NCBI GenBank assembly: GCA_018287875.1
Contig: JAGVVL010000013.1
Coordinates: forward strand, 744,001 to 808,000
Source: Nigrospora sphaerica
Taxonomy: Eukaryota; Ascomycota; Sordariomycetes; Amphisphaeriales; Apiosporaceae
Length of the DNA: 64,000 nt
Direction of reading: 5' to 3'
Shown here: piece by piece, positions 43,674-55,900 of the stretch
Position numbering within the stretch: position 1 is the stretch's first letter
How the letters are laid out: every line of letters starts with the position of its first letter
Notes under the pieces: generated by a model
Database searches by the model: none
What the model was told of the DNA's origin: nothing
Seen by the model: only the letters and a program-made list of their open reading frames with translations
Position numbers and translations under genes: made by a program

Positions 43674-43862
43674 TGAGGTGGCTCCGGTGCATGGGATCAC
43701 AGTGGTACGGCCGCGATGGATCTCCAAAGGGATTTTGCTCACTCGCACACTGTTGTTACCTAGGCAGATTTGAGTATGATTACCCCTGTTCCGTAAACCT
43801 AGATATCTTAGTCCGCACTATTATAGACGGGATATACTTTCGACGGTCCACGCTATAGGAGA

Positions 43863-43937
43863 AATACAGATTGAGTCGAGATGGCGGCGTTCTAGAGGCC
43901 GAGCTTGGCAGGTGCAGGATTCCGTCTTTTATTGATA
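43863..43937. repeat. Dispersed short repeat, copy 2
   Basis: Matches 12253-12325 imperfectly (GGCGGCGTTCTAGAGGCCGA and following bases). It sits in the upstream region of the esterase gene. Confidence 0.6.
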
Positions 43938-44037
43938 TATCACGTGTAGTTATCGCCGTGGAGTATTTGATCCTGGATTTGATGAATATCTTTTTACCCT
44001 CTTGTTCGTTCATGAAGGATATTATTCGCGGAGATGT

Positions 44038-44048
44038 TCGGAAACCGA
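44038..44048. promoter_or_regulatory. AflR-type site, esterase promoter
   Basis: TCGGAAACCGA, matching TCGSWNNSCGR, about 130 bp before the ATG at 44175. Confidence 0.6.
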
Positions 44049-44174
44049 GAAAAAAGCAGAGTTTAGGATTATCGGTTTCATAAAACTCGCTTTCTGTCCC
44101 CTTTTCTTCGACACGTTCCATCTTATTTCCCCCCACTATGCTACTCTCACGCAACAACGCTCTTTCTGCTTAAA

Positions 44175-45359
44175 ATGGCGCTCTACATGGCGCAGCCGCT
44201 CCTCACGCGGCAGCCTTTCAGCTTCTTCTTCAAGCTCTGTTACGTCATCTACGTTGTGGTCTGTCTGCCGGCATGGGCGGTGCAATTCGCCTTGTCGCGA
44301 CAGCGGCACGGGAAGTGGACGATGCAGCAGCATATCATGCGGAACACGTGTCGTGCCGTCCTTCAAATGAGTGCGCTGACCGAAACACCGCTCCGGCTAA
44401 GCCTGGAATGCGGCCGTGAGAAGGGCCGTTTCCGCGTGGTGGCGCCCGCTGCGCCGGCCTATTATGCGGGACCCCTGGATTCGTGCGAGGTTTCGCCAGC
44501 TCGCATCGGCATTACTTGGTACCTCCTTTCGAAGGCTGCCGGCGAGGAGTCGTCGCACGGCGGCCGTAGTGCGCCCGGCAGCCACGCCCGAGTTGCCCCC
44601 GCTGATGGGACACGTACCGCCGTGCTGCTGTATTTTCACGGCGGCGCCTTTGTGACAGGAGACGGCCGCGACGCCTCCATGGAACACGCAGCGTCTACAT
44701 TTCTCGACTACTCTGGCGTATCCGACGTATTTGCACCTGCCTACCGGTTATCCTGTCGCCCGCAGCCCACGCCGTTCCCGGGCGCGCTACAAGATGCCCT
44801 CACGAGCTACCTGTACCTTGTGCAGGAGCTCCGGATCCCGGCCGACCATATCACCATAGCTGGTGACAGCGCGGGCGCCAACCTGGCGATTGCCTTGCTT
44901 CGATATATTGCCGAGTTTGGGGACGCGCTATGTGTCCCCCGACCGTGCAACGCCGTCCTCCTTTCTCCGTGGGTCAACTTGTCCACCGCCTTCGACCCGG
45001 ACGAGAGCTTTACCTCGGATCCCAACTACCCTACCGATTTCCTGCCTTTGTCTTTCTTGCGGTGGGGCGCGGCTGCTTACTCGCGCATCATGCCCCTTGC
45101 GGATCCCTACATCTCGCCGCTGGGCCAACCGTTCGATGCCCGCGTTCCCCTATTCGTGAACCTGGGGGAGGCCGAGATAATGGCGATGGACGGATCCCGC
45201 TGGGTCGCCGAGATGCGCGATGCGGGCAACGAAATTGATGTCAACTATGAGCCAAATGCACCGCATGCCTCGATGGCGCTTGCCAGTGAGGTTGGGTGGT
45301 CAAGGAGTGCGCAGGATACGGCTGTGCGCATCGGTGCTTTTATTCTACAGGAAAAGTGA
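44175..45359 (+). CDS. estA: Alpha/beta hydrolase esterase, EstA/StcI-like
   Basis: A single-exon 394-aa protein of the hormone-sensitive-lipase-like alpha/beta hydrolase-3 family. A hydrophobic segment near the N-terminus (FKLCYVIYVVVCLPAWAVQF) may anchor it. The oxyanion motif is LYFHGGAFVTGD, the nucleophile elbow is AGDSAGAN (Ser), and the probable acid and His lie in EIMAMDGSRWV and NAPHASM near the C-terminus. In aflatoxin/sterigmatocystin pathways EstA/AflJ and StcI hydrolyse versiconal hemiacetal acetate to versiconal, directly after MoxY and before Vbs. All three are in this window. It is somewhat longer than typical pathway esterases because of the N-terminal extension. Confidence 0.85.
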   Translation: MALYMAQPLLTRQPFSFFFKLCYVIYVVVCLPAWAVQFALSRQRHGKWTMQQHIMRNTCRAVLQMSALTETPLRLSLECGREKGRFRVVAPAAPAYYAGPLDSCEVSPARIGITWYLLSKAAGEESSHGGRSAPGSHARVAPADGTRTAVLLYFHGGAFVTGDGRDASMEHAASTFLDYSGVSDVFAPAYRLSCRPQPTPFPGALQDALTSYLYLVQELRIPADHITIAGDSAGANLAIALLRYIAEFGDALCVPRPCNAVLLSPWVNLSTAFDPDESFTSDPNYPTDFLPLSFLRWGAAAYSRIMPLADPYISPLGQPFDARVPLFVNLGEAEIMAMDGSRWVAEMRDAGNEIDVNYEPNAPHASMALASEVGWSRSAQDTAVRIGAFILQEK

Positions 45360-46203
45360 GGAACGTGCCAATTTGGAGGGGAAGCGAAGTGGGCTGATGC
45401 ACTTGAGACATGTTGGATCACGATATCGAAGAACCCGCGATAGTAATACGATCCATTATCACTATTCGCAGATATACGCTTGTCAAATGAAGATGACTGT
45501 TGGACAGCTAATTGACGAAATCCGCAGCTCAAGGGGACATCGTGATACCTGTCTCCGCCAGCTGAGGTAAAAGCTTGTAAAATTGGCTGCTTCGGGAGAA
45601 TTGAACTGGAAAACCACGACCAATCGCGAAAGGTGTATTTTCAGCTGGTGTTTCCAATCAATTACGGGTCTGTGGCCGAGCTTTGTGAGGCTCTGGGAGT
45701 CGGAGTGCGAATGGCATATGGCAATTACGGGAATGCCGATAGCGACAACGCTGCAAAGATGCTCGGTCACCGATGTGTCCCAGCGGCGCTCCAAATGCCA
45801 AGCTCATCACCGTGGCGGAAATTCCGCGTGTACTGACAGCGTACACTGAACACAACGTCTTATGCATGTTGCAGATCAACGAATCAAGGGCATTCTACCT
45901 GGCTCATTTCCTGGAGCCGGCGTGCGTGAGACATGGTCCGTTGTAACGGTTCTAGAGGCCGCTTCTAGTGCTCTTCGTGCTAATAATCTGCACCCAAGTT
46001 TGAGATGTGGCGTGCCATCCTGCGGGACCGCGGACGGCATCCAGGGATGAAATATAACTGCTTCCAGACCTGCAACGTGGATGGTACGACTAAAAACACG
46101 GCACATGTACTTGCCAAAGCGGGATCGAATAGACTTTGTATACATCTAGCATATTTGGTGCCGGAATAAGCATCGCGGAGACTACCTAACGACCATGCGC
46201 CCT
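45360..46203. other. Intergenic, no recognised gene
   Basis: Lies between the esterase stop and the 3' end of the FAS beta gene. A 67-codon frame at 45633-45836 (YFQLVFPINYGSVAELCEALG) looks mildly coding-like but no family was recognised. Confidence 0.45.
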
Positions 46204-49200
46204 CTATCCCCGGTGGACCTTCGACAGCTGAGCAAGCCTATTCAACCTTGGACTGCCCGTTGCGTCCCTTACGTCCTCGATAAATGAAGGGCTCAGGGAG
46301 AAAGGCCGGCCTACGACGTTGGGTATCCACCGGTCTACCAGCTCATGCGCCCGGATATCGGCCTTGCTCAGATACCGATCCAGGTATTGTCGGAAGGTGT
46401 CGATCTCGCCACGGAGCAGCGTGGAATGGAACGGAATGTCGATTCCGGGAAGCGGCATTGTTGCTTTGCCCTGCGTGAGCACAATCCGATCGTCGGGCAC
46501 TTCCCGTGCCCTTTCAATACCCTCGCATATGAAGGTACCGGCAGTATCTTGGTCGAGGGGGTGGTGGTACGTCCGTGAGGCCAGTCGGTCGCAGACTTGG
46601 CCGAGAATCCAAAGCGTGCGACGCTACGAGTAACGCGTCCCCTGTGAATTACAATTCGTTTGGATTGGGGGGAAGAGCATGCAACTTACATGGCCCGCGC
46701 ATATATACTGCTGCTGGGGAATGTTGTAGTTCACCACTTCAAGAAGGAGGCCCGTTTCCGCCGCGATGAGGTGGACAAGACTGAGAAACTCGGTTTCACT
46801 AAAACCTACAAGGATGTGAAATCGTTAGCAGATCCACCCCCAACCAGAAGCCTGGGATCTGATTATCAATTACCTTTGTCCACCCGAGAAGGATTCACTG
46901 CCAGCATGGCGTACGCCGTTTGGCCGTCGGTATTGCGCGGCAGGGCATGGTGCATCCTCACGCCCCGGTAGAAGACGAGAGAGAGCATGTCCTCGAGCGA
47001 AAATACCCCGGTGCAAGCACCGAGTGCCGCATATTCGCCCAGGGAGTGTCCTGCAAACTGTGCCTCCGTTTGGATAACCCCCTGTGCCTGTAGGTGGGCG
47101 TACTCTGCCATCTCCATCAAGACCAAGGCGGGCTGCGAGAATTGGGTGGAAAAAAGGAGTCCGCCAGGGTAGGAAAATGTCAACGAGTCTGAATCGGGTG
47201 TCAGGCCAAGCAGGGGGTTGCTCTGCGCGTCATGATGCTGTCCACCGTCGCTCTGGTTGATCTGTTTCAGGGCTAGATAGTTGTCGCGCATCTTTCGCCC
47301 CCGCCTCCCACCAAAGTGGACTTTAACTGTTCGGGGGTTTTGGCGTACTATTTGTAGTATCGAGAAGCCTAGGGAATAACAGTAAGTACTTTGCAGTTGC
47401 ATTTTGGGTATAACGCAGGGCAGACTGGGTGATAACCCTGATAGAGGAAAGACGAGAGGAAAAACAACGTACCATACGAATCGCGAAGATGGCGGTCGCC
47501 TCTGTCCCAGAGCGCCGCAGCCACCGGGCTTTTCTCATACAGTGACATGCCCATCCCCTTCTCTTGGCTGCCCTGGCCGCAGAACAGGTAGGCAGTGCGG
47601 GGTTGTTCAACCAGAGCTTCCGCCTCGAGCACCTTGTCCCCGCTGTCGGCTTTGAACACCCTCACAGCAAAGACCTTCTTCCCTTCCTCCATGGCGACGT
47701 GCTGGACTTCGGCCCGAAGCGCATCGCCGGGGTGGACGGGGATGACGAACTGAGCGGACCACGACCGGAACCGAGTCCGGTCTTTGTCGCCCACGGCCCA
47801 TTCCAGGAGCCGGCGCACGACCGCCGACGTGAGCATCCCGTGGACCACAACCCCCGGCTGTCCCGCAAACCGTGCGAAGACCGGGTGCGTGTGGATGGGG
47901 TTGTGGTCGCCCGAGACAGCGGCGTACCGGTCTCCGCGCCGAGGCGCTTCAAATCGCAGCGCGTCCGCCCTTGGAACGGGCAAAGGGTTCCGGAGCTCGC
48001 GGCGCGAGACCCGAGGCGAGCCGTGGCGTCCGAGGAAGTCGAAAACCGGTATCTCCCCTCCTTTCTCGTGCTCGAAGTACACGCGGCCCACCGTTCGCAT
48101 CCCGGCTTCGTCGCCTCGGCCATCGTGGCTTGTGGACGATATGATGCCTGTTACTTGGACAAAGGACGTTTCACCGTCTTGCTCCGTCACCCGGCGGGTT
48201 TGCAGCAGACGAAACACCAACGTCTTTCCCAACATCGAAGGGGAGGGATCGTCAAAGACGAGCCACTTCCGGCTGAGGAGCAGAGCTTCCACCACGGGGG
48301 TGCTGACGCGCACGATGTGGTCAGGCTCCCTGCTGGACCGGAATTGCTGCGATTTCGATTGCGAACCGGGAACGAAGAACCAGGAACGAATGACTAGCAC
48401 CGGCTCGCCCTGGCGGAGGATATCGGCGGTGACTTCGACGACCCTTCCGCTGGGCGTGAGCGTGAAGGACGTGATTTGCGAGTCGATCTCGACCGTGTCA
48501 CCCACGCAAAGAGCGCGCGCCGAATGGGCGTATTGAAAGCTGATGGACTGGTGCAGGAGCTCGGTCAAGTCCGACCCCAGAATCGGCATCAGAAGCGGCC
48601 TGGTTAGCGCCGGCCACGCCAAAACGATACAGTAGTCTATCGGCACGATGGTTTCCTGGCTGGGCCGCCATAGTCGGGTTTGCTTCGGGCTCTCATGCCA
48701 TATACAAGTCATGTAGTCTTCCAACGCTTGCTGGGTAATGGTCGTTTGCCCGCCGTCGAACTTGGACCCTATAGCGTTCATTTCGACGGAGCTGGCGGCA
48801 CCCGATAGCCACAGGTGGGTATAGAGGTGTCGCACAAGCACGGCGCGGCATCGTTCGTCTTGATATAGGTTCGTGGTGCCGCGGTGAGACTTCAGGCTGA
48901 ACCTGTACGAGCACGGTGCTGAATTGTCTTCTGGCAATGTTGCATAGCCCAAGTCAAAACGCAGCGTAACAGTAGATGCCGCTTCATCCAGTGTCAGGTC
49001 GACAGCATGCTCACAGTTTTGGCCCGCGGCCGTGAAACCCGGCCGCCGTAATGAAACTCGACGATAGCCCGCGGCCGTTGGGACATCCAGTAAGAACTCA
49101 TCTCCCAGATGTGGCATGAATGCTCTCCGGATGGGATTCCGGAGTCTGGGGTGCGATTCTTGGTATAGGTGTTCGCTCAGGAGGCACGTCTCCGCCCAGG

Positions 49201-52200
49201 GCCCGGCAGCTCGAGCTACATGAGCCAATAATATCTCGGGGGTCAGGGGTACGTCGATAGAAGTGATGGTGTATCGTGCGCTGGTTCGATTCGTAGCCCC
49301 GTGCACGCCGTCGAGAATCGACGTTTCCGTTCTCCCCTCCGGCGGCCCCATGCGCGAGGCGGTCACCTTGGGGCCATCGAGCAAAGGGCGTGGGGGGGGT
49401 GTCGTGTATGCATCGAGGTGGTGTTGGTTGATGCCGTCGAGGATGTCCCTGGCGGTCTCGTCCAACGAGCGAGAATAACGAACGGCGATGGGGCCTTGGA
49501 TGATGCAGACTCTCTGGGCATCTTGGCCAATGACGCTCTCGACGTTCTCGGACTGCCATAGAGAGTCTTTCTTGAACCACGTTTCGAACTCGCTGTCCAG
49601 GACAGGGATGAAAGGAACTGGCTTGCGTCCCTTCAGACGGAAGAGCGCGAGTAAATGGGTCACATCTTCCGGGTAGAGGAGCTGGTCGCCCAATTCTTGC
49701 AGGGCGGTGGTGAAATCGGAAAGAATGACAGAAGGCGACTCCGTCTCCAGGTTGAGATGTCCAAGGACCTGCGAGCCGAATCTCTCTGATATCAAAACCA
49801 GGTAATCTCGCACTAAGTCAAGGTACGACGGCGCGATCCAGTGCCCTTGGACTTCGACGAATAGCAAGTCGCACAGCCTTTTCAGCACTGTTCGATAGCT
49901 CATTTCGCCAATGCCACGGACCGGCACCCCCTGCTCGTCTACAGGAAACCAGGGACGGCAGTAGTCGCGGTTCAGGCGACTGATGATGTCGTGGCGTCTT
50001 TCCTGCAATCGCCGGCCCCGTTGTGCGGCATCGCGGATAGAGAAAATGTCTCGGTCCAACTCCTTCCACAGCAACATGGCGCTGGTGGCGAGAACATGGA
50101 TGGGCTCGCCCATCTCCGAATTGACGGTGAGAACGCCGCCTGCGGGTTGGTCCCAAGTTTGGTGCCAAATGTCGTCCGTGTGCACGCCTGGGGCATCCAC
50201 GATGAGCTTTTTGGCCGCGGGCGACGTCTTGGCCTCGGTGGCAACCATCATGCGACTCCCAACCATAACTCCGTCAAAAGGCATGGGAGGGTACCCGAAG
50301 GGAACCGCCCAGCCGCCCGTCATATACGGCAGAGAAGATGGGCCATCCCCAAACCCCCCGCCGGCGATCAAGAAGACGTTGGGATAACTTCGTATGCGGC
50401 TGTACCATTTCAGGATGGGCTCGTGTTGGTCCTCCCACGAATGATGACCTCCGGCTCGCCCTCCGGTCCATTGTAGACCGATGGGAAAATCCGCGTGGCG
50501 CTCGGCGATGTCCAGCACCTGGGCTATGCCGGCATGGGATCCGGGCTTGAATGTTATGTGTCGAAGACGCATGGATTCGATCAGCTCGGTCACAACCGAG
50601 GGAGCTGGAACCCCGGCTCCAATGGTGATGCCGTCAAGGGCGATTGCGTCTTGTTGCACTAAGCGTGTCAAGGCAGAAACCTGCCACGCCAGGGATCGCG
50701 GACTGGCGTAGAGGAGGTTGCAGGTGATTCCTCGCGCACACGTTTGCGAGACCTCGTCGCTGAGCTTTAGGACCGCCCTCGCGAATTCGGCTTCATCGTG
50801 ATAGCCCCCACCAGCGAGCTCGACGTGGTACCCGGCGCGCATAATGGCGGCGACGAAATCCCCAGACACGGTGGTCGGTGTCATCCCCGCAACCATGATG
50901 TGCGGAGCCCCGAGAGTGGCTGTCATCTTGGTCACTAGCCGGCAATGGCCTTCATCGTCAATCGCGACACGGGGGGCAAACGAGTGTTGCCAGCTGGAAG
51001 CGTAACGCGGCGCCCGCACCGACGATGTAAGCTCTTCGATGTCGCCGATGGAGTTTGTCTCTCGGTTAGACGATTGGCCTGCCATCGTGTGGTTTATGTG
51101 GATGACCCGGACACCCGTGCCGGCAACCAGGTCTGCGGTCAGAGCTGCCGTGTTGCCCGGTCCAAAATCGAGCACGTGCGTCGCTTGGAGATCGTGGAAC
51201 GCGCCGCATACTCTGGGCCAGTCCAAAACATCGACACAAACACCCCTGATGAGCTGCCGCAGTGCCGTTGTGCCTCCCACCTCGTTATCCTGGCACATGA
51301 GAGAGCCATCCTGTGTGTGGATAATCGGCACCTTCCCCTTGAGATTGAACGAAGTGACAGACTTGAAGAGCCTCTCCACCGTGGGTACGACGCCGGCCAG
51401 GTGTTTGCTATGGTAGGGGGCCGAGATGGGGAGGAATTGCACATCGAGGACTGGTTTCCGCTTCGAATTCAACACTCTTGTCTGTTCTTGGCCGTCTGGT
51501 GCCTTCAGAGTGCGCAGGTGATGACATAGGGTATATAATGACTGAGGAGGGCCTGCCAGCACAAATCTGTCCCGGAGGTTTGCGAGGGCCAGGGACACGC
51601 ATTCATCAGCACGGCTGATTCGGCTATTAACAAGGCCCACGAGCTCCATCAGTTGGTCTTGGGGCATTCCGGAGACGCTAAGCATCCATGATGGGTTGCC
51701 CTCATGCTGTTCGAGACAGTCGTGCAATGCTGTTGCATCCAATGCGGGCCGTGGTGCGGCATGGTTGGTCACCAGGCCCACAAAGTAGGACAAACTGATG
51801 GCGTCCTGAAATGCTCGTAGAAACGACGGCCAGTCGTCCGATGAAGCAATCGCAGCGGCAGCAAAGAGACCTTGTGAGTGCCCCGTCACGCCAACTAGAT
51901 GGTCCGCAAATTGGCCAGGGTCGATTCCTAGTTGGACACAGGTAACCCTGACTTGCACCAAGCTGATAATAGTGTTCAGGGGGAAGCTGACGGGTGCAAG
52001 GGCGAGGTGATGAGGGTCGGGTGTCGAATCTGGGTGAGTAATCCAGGTTCCCAAGTCGAACCCGTATTTTGTATGGAAGTCCGACTCGGTTGATGGCAGG
52101 TTGGATGTGAGTCCGTTCAAGGTGTGTGTTGCCACGCGCAGCAAAGGGTCAACAAGAGCTCCGTGGAGTTTGCTCAGCTCTCTGAGGCGCTCCACCGCGA

Positions 52201-52363
52201 GGGCGTTGTGAGGCCCCTGGCCGCCGAAGCATGCGATTAACTTTGCCACACCGGTTCCCGCAGCTTGCAACAAGCTGGAGGCTGGCTTGCGATCAACGCC
52301 GACCTCGTTGAGAGGCACGACACTGCCTATTTCGTTGGATTCCGCCAAGGTTGGTATAAGCAT
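46204..52363 (-). CDS. hexB: Dedicated fatty acid synthase beta subunit, HexB/StcK-like
   Basis: Exons: 52363-47473, 47368-46874, 46805-46690 and 46623-46204, giving 1973 aa; introns are 104, 68 and 66 nt. Domain order is typical. Acetyl transferase: GGQG near residue 48 and nucleophile GHSQG (Ser163). Enoyl reductase: [14 protein letters not shown] near 485 and GGRAGGHHS. Dehydratase: [15 protein letters not shown] and VVHGM. Malonyl/palmitoyl transferase: [13 protein letters not shown] before intron 1, [10 protein letters not shown] in exon 2, [11 protein letters not shown] in exon 3, and GIDIPFHST and [10 protein letters not shown] in exon 4. The last acceptor must be the GTAG at 46624-46625; a CACAG 19 nt upstream would shift the frame. 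It works with the alpha subunit to make hexanoate as polyketide starter in the cytosol. A housekeeping FAS is less likely given the partner lacks its own PPTase and the cluster context. Confidence 0.93.
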
Positions 52364-52501
52364 TTTGTCGGGTTATGCGAAGCGGCGCTTCGATCAGCAC
52401 CAAGGCGTCGACACAGTGAACGCGGCCTGTCTTCGTAATAAGCCGCCATGGGCAAGTCCAAGACATGTGAAATTGGCAGTGGTTGATATGGTTTTCTGAC
52501 C

Positions 52502-52512
52502 TCGCTGACCGA
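52502..52512. promoter_or_regulatory. AflR-type site 1, hexB / hexA promoter
   Basis: TCGCTGACCGA in the 546-bp divergent promoter of the fatty acid synthase genes. Confidence 0.7.
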
Positions 52513-52594
52513 GAACCTACCGTGTGGCGGAATCTTATATACGTGATTGTTAAGTGAAGGTGGAATAAGAAAAGATAATAAAGTCTTTTGTATA

Positions 52595-52605
52595 TCGCTT
52601 ACCGA
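52595..52605. promoter_or_regulatory. AflR-type site 2, hexB / hexA promoter
   Basis: TCGCTTACCGA, matching TCGSWNNSCGR. Confidence 0.7.
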
Positions 52606-52704
52606 AAGTAGAGCATGTGGCGCATTCTACCTGCTCGTACTATTGCATGTTTTGGGCCCGTACTGCTTTCGAAAGACCCCAAACTTGGTGGTTCGGTTGA
52701 GTCC

Positions 52705-52715
52705 TCGCTTCCCGA
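52705..52715. promoter_or_regulatory. AflR-type site 3, hexB / hexA promoter
   Basis: TCGCTTCCCGA, identical to both sites between vbs and hypC. Confidence 0.7.
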
Positions 52716-52909
52716 ACCAATGGTTTATATTCTAGCAAGCTATGCCGCATCAATTCATAATTCACCCTCCTGAGCCGGCATGTCCTGACGCTGAACCACT
52801 CTACCCAAAAGCTGAGACACCACGTTGACCCTGGTAATTCAACAAAATACACAGCTCTACTGTTTTGCTCGCATTGGTCACAGTTTTGGATTGAACACAA
52901 GAGCACACA

Positions 52910-55900
52910 ATGGACAACGAGTCTATTGCTCGGGAACTGCTTTTAGAACTTCTTGTGTAGGGAATCGCCCCCTCGCCAACCTCCCAGGATGCAAAGAGTA
53001 ATGGAACATTAACTCAATTGGACTTAGGCATCAGTTCGCATTCCCCGTGCAATGGTGAGTTTGCAAGCAGCAACTATATATATCTCTCAGTGTTCTAACC
53101 AGGCTTTAGGATCAACACGCAAAACAGCCTTTTCATTGGCGAAAAGGCTCCATCATCACGCGTCATTGAGTTCGGACCTGCCAAGACGCTGACAGGAATT
53201 GCCCAGAAGACGTTGAGCAAATACCTCGAGGACGGGAAGGCGTCGAGTAGCCGGCGTTTTGAGTGCTTCTCCAGCGTACACGATGAGCCATCAATTAATT
53301 ATGATGAAGGAGACACGGTGCTCCCCAACGAGCCGCTCGAACCCCCCATGCCCTCTGTCAAAGGCGGAGAGACAGGGCCGAGTTCATCCTTCATAGAGAC
53401 GCCAGCCACCCAGAAAATGCTCCCCGTCGCCTCTCATGCCAATTCGCCGCACCAGAAAACCCTCTTTGATGATCCGATTCCGGCCTCGCAAGTCTTGGTA
53501 ACCCTCATTGCACGGAAACTCAAGAAAAAGGCCTCGGATGTCAAGACCCACAAGTCCATTAGGGAATTGTGTGGTGGTGAGAAGCCCCTATCACATAGGA
53601 GATCGGCGTATGTGTTAACTCCAATTCCAGGGAGGTCCGCCGTACAAAATGAACTCATCGGAGACTTCCACGAAGAGTTCAGCAACCTCCAGGAGCGAGC
53701 GGAGGACGTACCAATTGGCGAACTGGGTGTCCAACTTGGCTTACTGGAAAAGCTCGGCAAGACAACGACCAAGCTTGTCTACCGAATGTTTGCCTCATCT
53801 ATGCCCGCCACATTCGCCCGCGATCGCGCGGAATCGTACCTTATGTCCCGGTGGGCCCTCGGCGCGTCCCAACGGCAAGCCGCATTCCTGCATGCCACGA
53901 CCATAGAATCCCCTTCTCGAATCAGCTCCGAGGCGGAAGCGCAGGAGTACTGGAACGATGTTGTATCCGACTACAGCGAGACATTCGGGCTGCGTCTGCA
54001 ACCGGCAACATCATTTTCCAACGACCTCACGACGGGTGATGGCGCAGTATCGACCATGCTACCCCCAGAAGTCGTCTCGGAGGTCTTCCACAACCAGCAA
54101 CAGATGCTTCGAAAGCAACACGATGCCATTGGCGAGTACCTGCAGATTGGCCAAGACACTGCCGCTCCCGATAGCTTGCGCGAAGGTGGGAAAGTTGCAG
54201 AACTTCTTGACAGGATCCACGCCTGGGAGACCGAGTTTTCCACGGGCTTTTATCTGGGAATCAAGTCGCAATTCGGTCCCGAGAAGCCAAGGCGTTACAA
54301 CTCTTGGTGGAATGACGCACGAGTCACGTTGATGCGTCTGTGCTTCACTTTTGGCCGAGACACTACGATCTGGGCCGATGAGACGGCCCGCGACGAGTAT
54401 CTCCACCGCAAGATTTACAACCGCGCTGACCTCCCACTCGTCGCCATGAGCAATGCCCTGGCGGTTTCCTTATGTGAATTGAGCGGTAGCTTGCCCACCG
54501 GCTGGTCGGACATGGTCCGCTCAATATCAGCAAAGGTCTCGCAACCCCCAGCGGCTCGTCTCTTGCTCCAGGCTGCCCGACCATCGACTTATGTGACAGA
54601 CGCCGGCGAAATCAGCTATCGAGAAGTCCCAAGATGCCTCCATGGTGACCAGGATCCTATCTATTACCCGAAGTTCCTCGCCGAACGTATCTGCAGGACT
54701 CCAAGAGAGCGGCTGGTTACAAGACTGGAATCAAAGGACGCTCCAGAAGCCGACTACACTCACTTGGTAATACGCACCATGGCCGAAGCCTGTGGGCCTG
54801 GAGTGTCATTTGCGAACAAACTCATCCTGGTCACGGGAGCGGGGAGAGACTCGATTGGGACTGAGCTTGTCCGCATACTGCTGGAGGGAGGCGCGCGAGT
54901 GATCGCCACGACCCACCGGGACGTAACCACGGTTGCCGAGTACTATCAGGATTTGTACGAAGAAAACGGGGCCAAGGGCTCGGAAATGCACCTGGTTCCG
55001 TTCAACCAGGGCAGCGCGCGGGACTGCGAGGCCCTGATCGGTTACGTCTACGAGACCTTCTGCGACGGCACAACGGCCACGGACCTCGACGCCCTCGTCC
55101 CTCTCGCGGCGGGCTCGGAAGCCGGCGCCGAGGTGGACCAGATCGGGGCGTCGAACGAGCTGGCGCACCGCCTGATGCTCACCAACACGATCCGCCTGCT
55201 CGGCCGCATCATCGAGCAGAAAAGGCGACGGAACATCGATTGCCACCCCACCCAGGTGCTGCTGCCGCTGTCTCCCAACCACGGCACCTTCGGTGGCGAC
55301 GGGCTGTACTCCGAGTCCAAGCTGGGGCTCGAAAGCCTGTTGCGGCGCGCGCAGTCCGAGTCCTGGTCCGACATGCTGTCCATTTGCGGCGTCAAGATCG
55401 GCTGGACGCGATCGACTGGTCTTATGGCGGCCAACGACGAGGTGGCCGAGGCATTGGAGACGTCGCACGACGTGGTAACCTTCTCGGCTCGCGAGATGGC
55501 CTGGAATATGGCGACGCTGTTGGCGCAGGCGCTGAACAAAGTGAACGAGGACGGCCCTCTTCTGGCCGACTTTAGCGGAGGGCTTGGGTCGGTCGTCGGT
55601 TTACACAGCTGTGTGGCCACCGAAAGGGAAAGGCTTGCGATGGAATCCCGCATCAAGGAAGCCATCAAGAGCGAGGACGATCGGGAGATGAAGGCTGACG
55701 CATCCGTATTGGCTCGGGCGGCCAGTGCCGGAGAAAAGCCTCCCCTTCAAAGATCTACCCTGAGGGTCGGCTTTCCGAAGCTGCGAGCCCACACCCCCGA
55801 TCCCATCTTACAACAACTCGACCCCGCAGAGGTCGTCGTGGTTGTCGGCTTTTCCGAGCTTGGGCCATGGGGCAGCGCGAGACTCCGGTGGGAGATGGAG

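Noticed and set aside
46204..46641. A frameshift or nonsense mutation in the last FAS beta exon
   Set aside because: It appears only if the CACAG acceptor is used; the GTAG acceptor 19 nt further on restores the frame and the conserved sequence.
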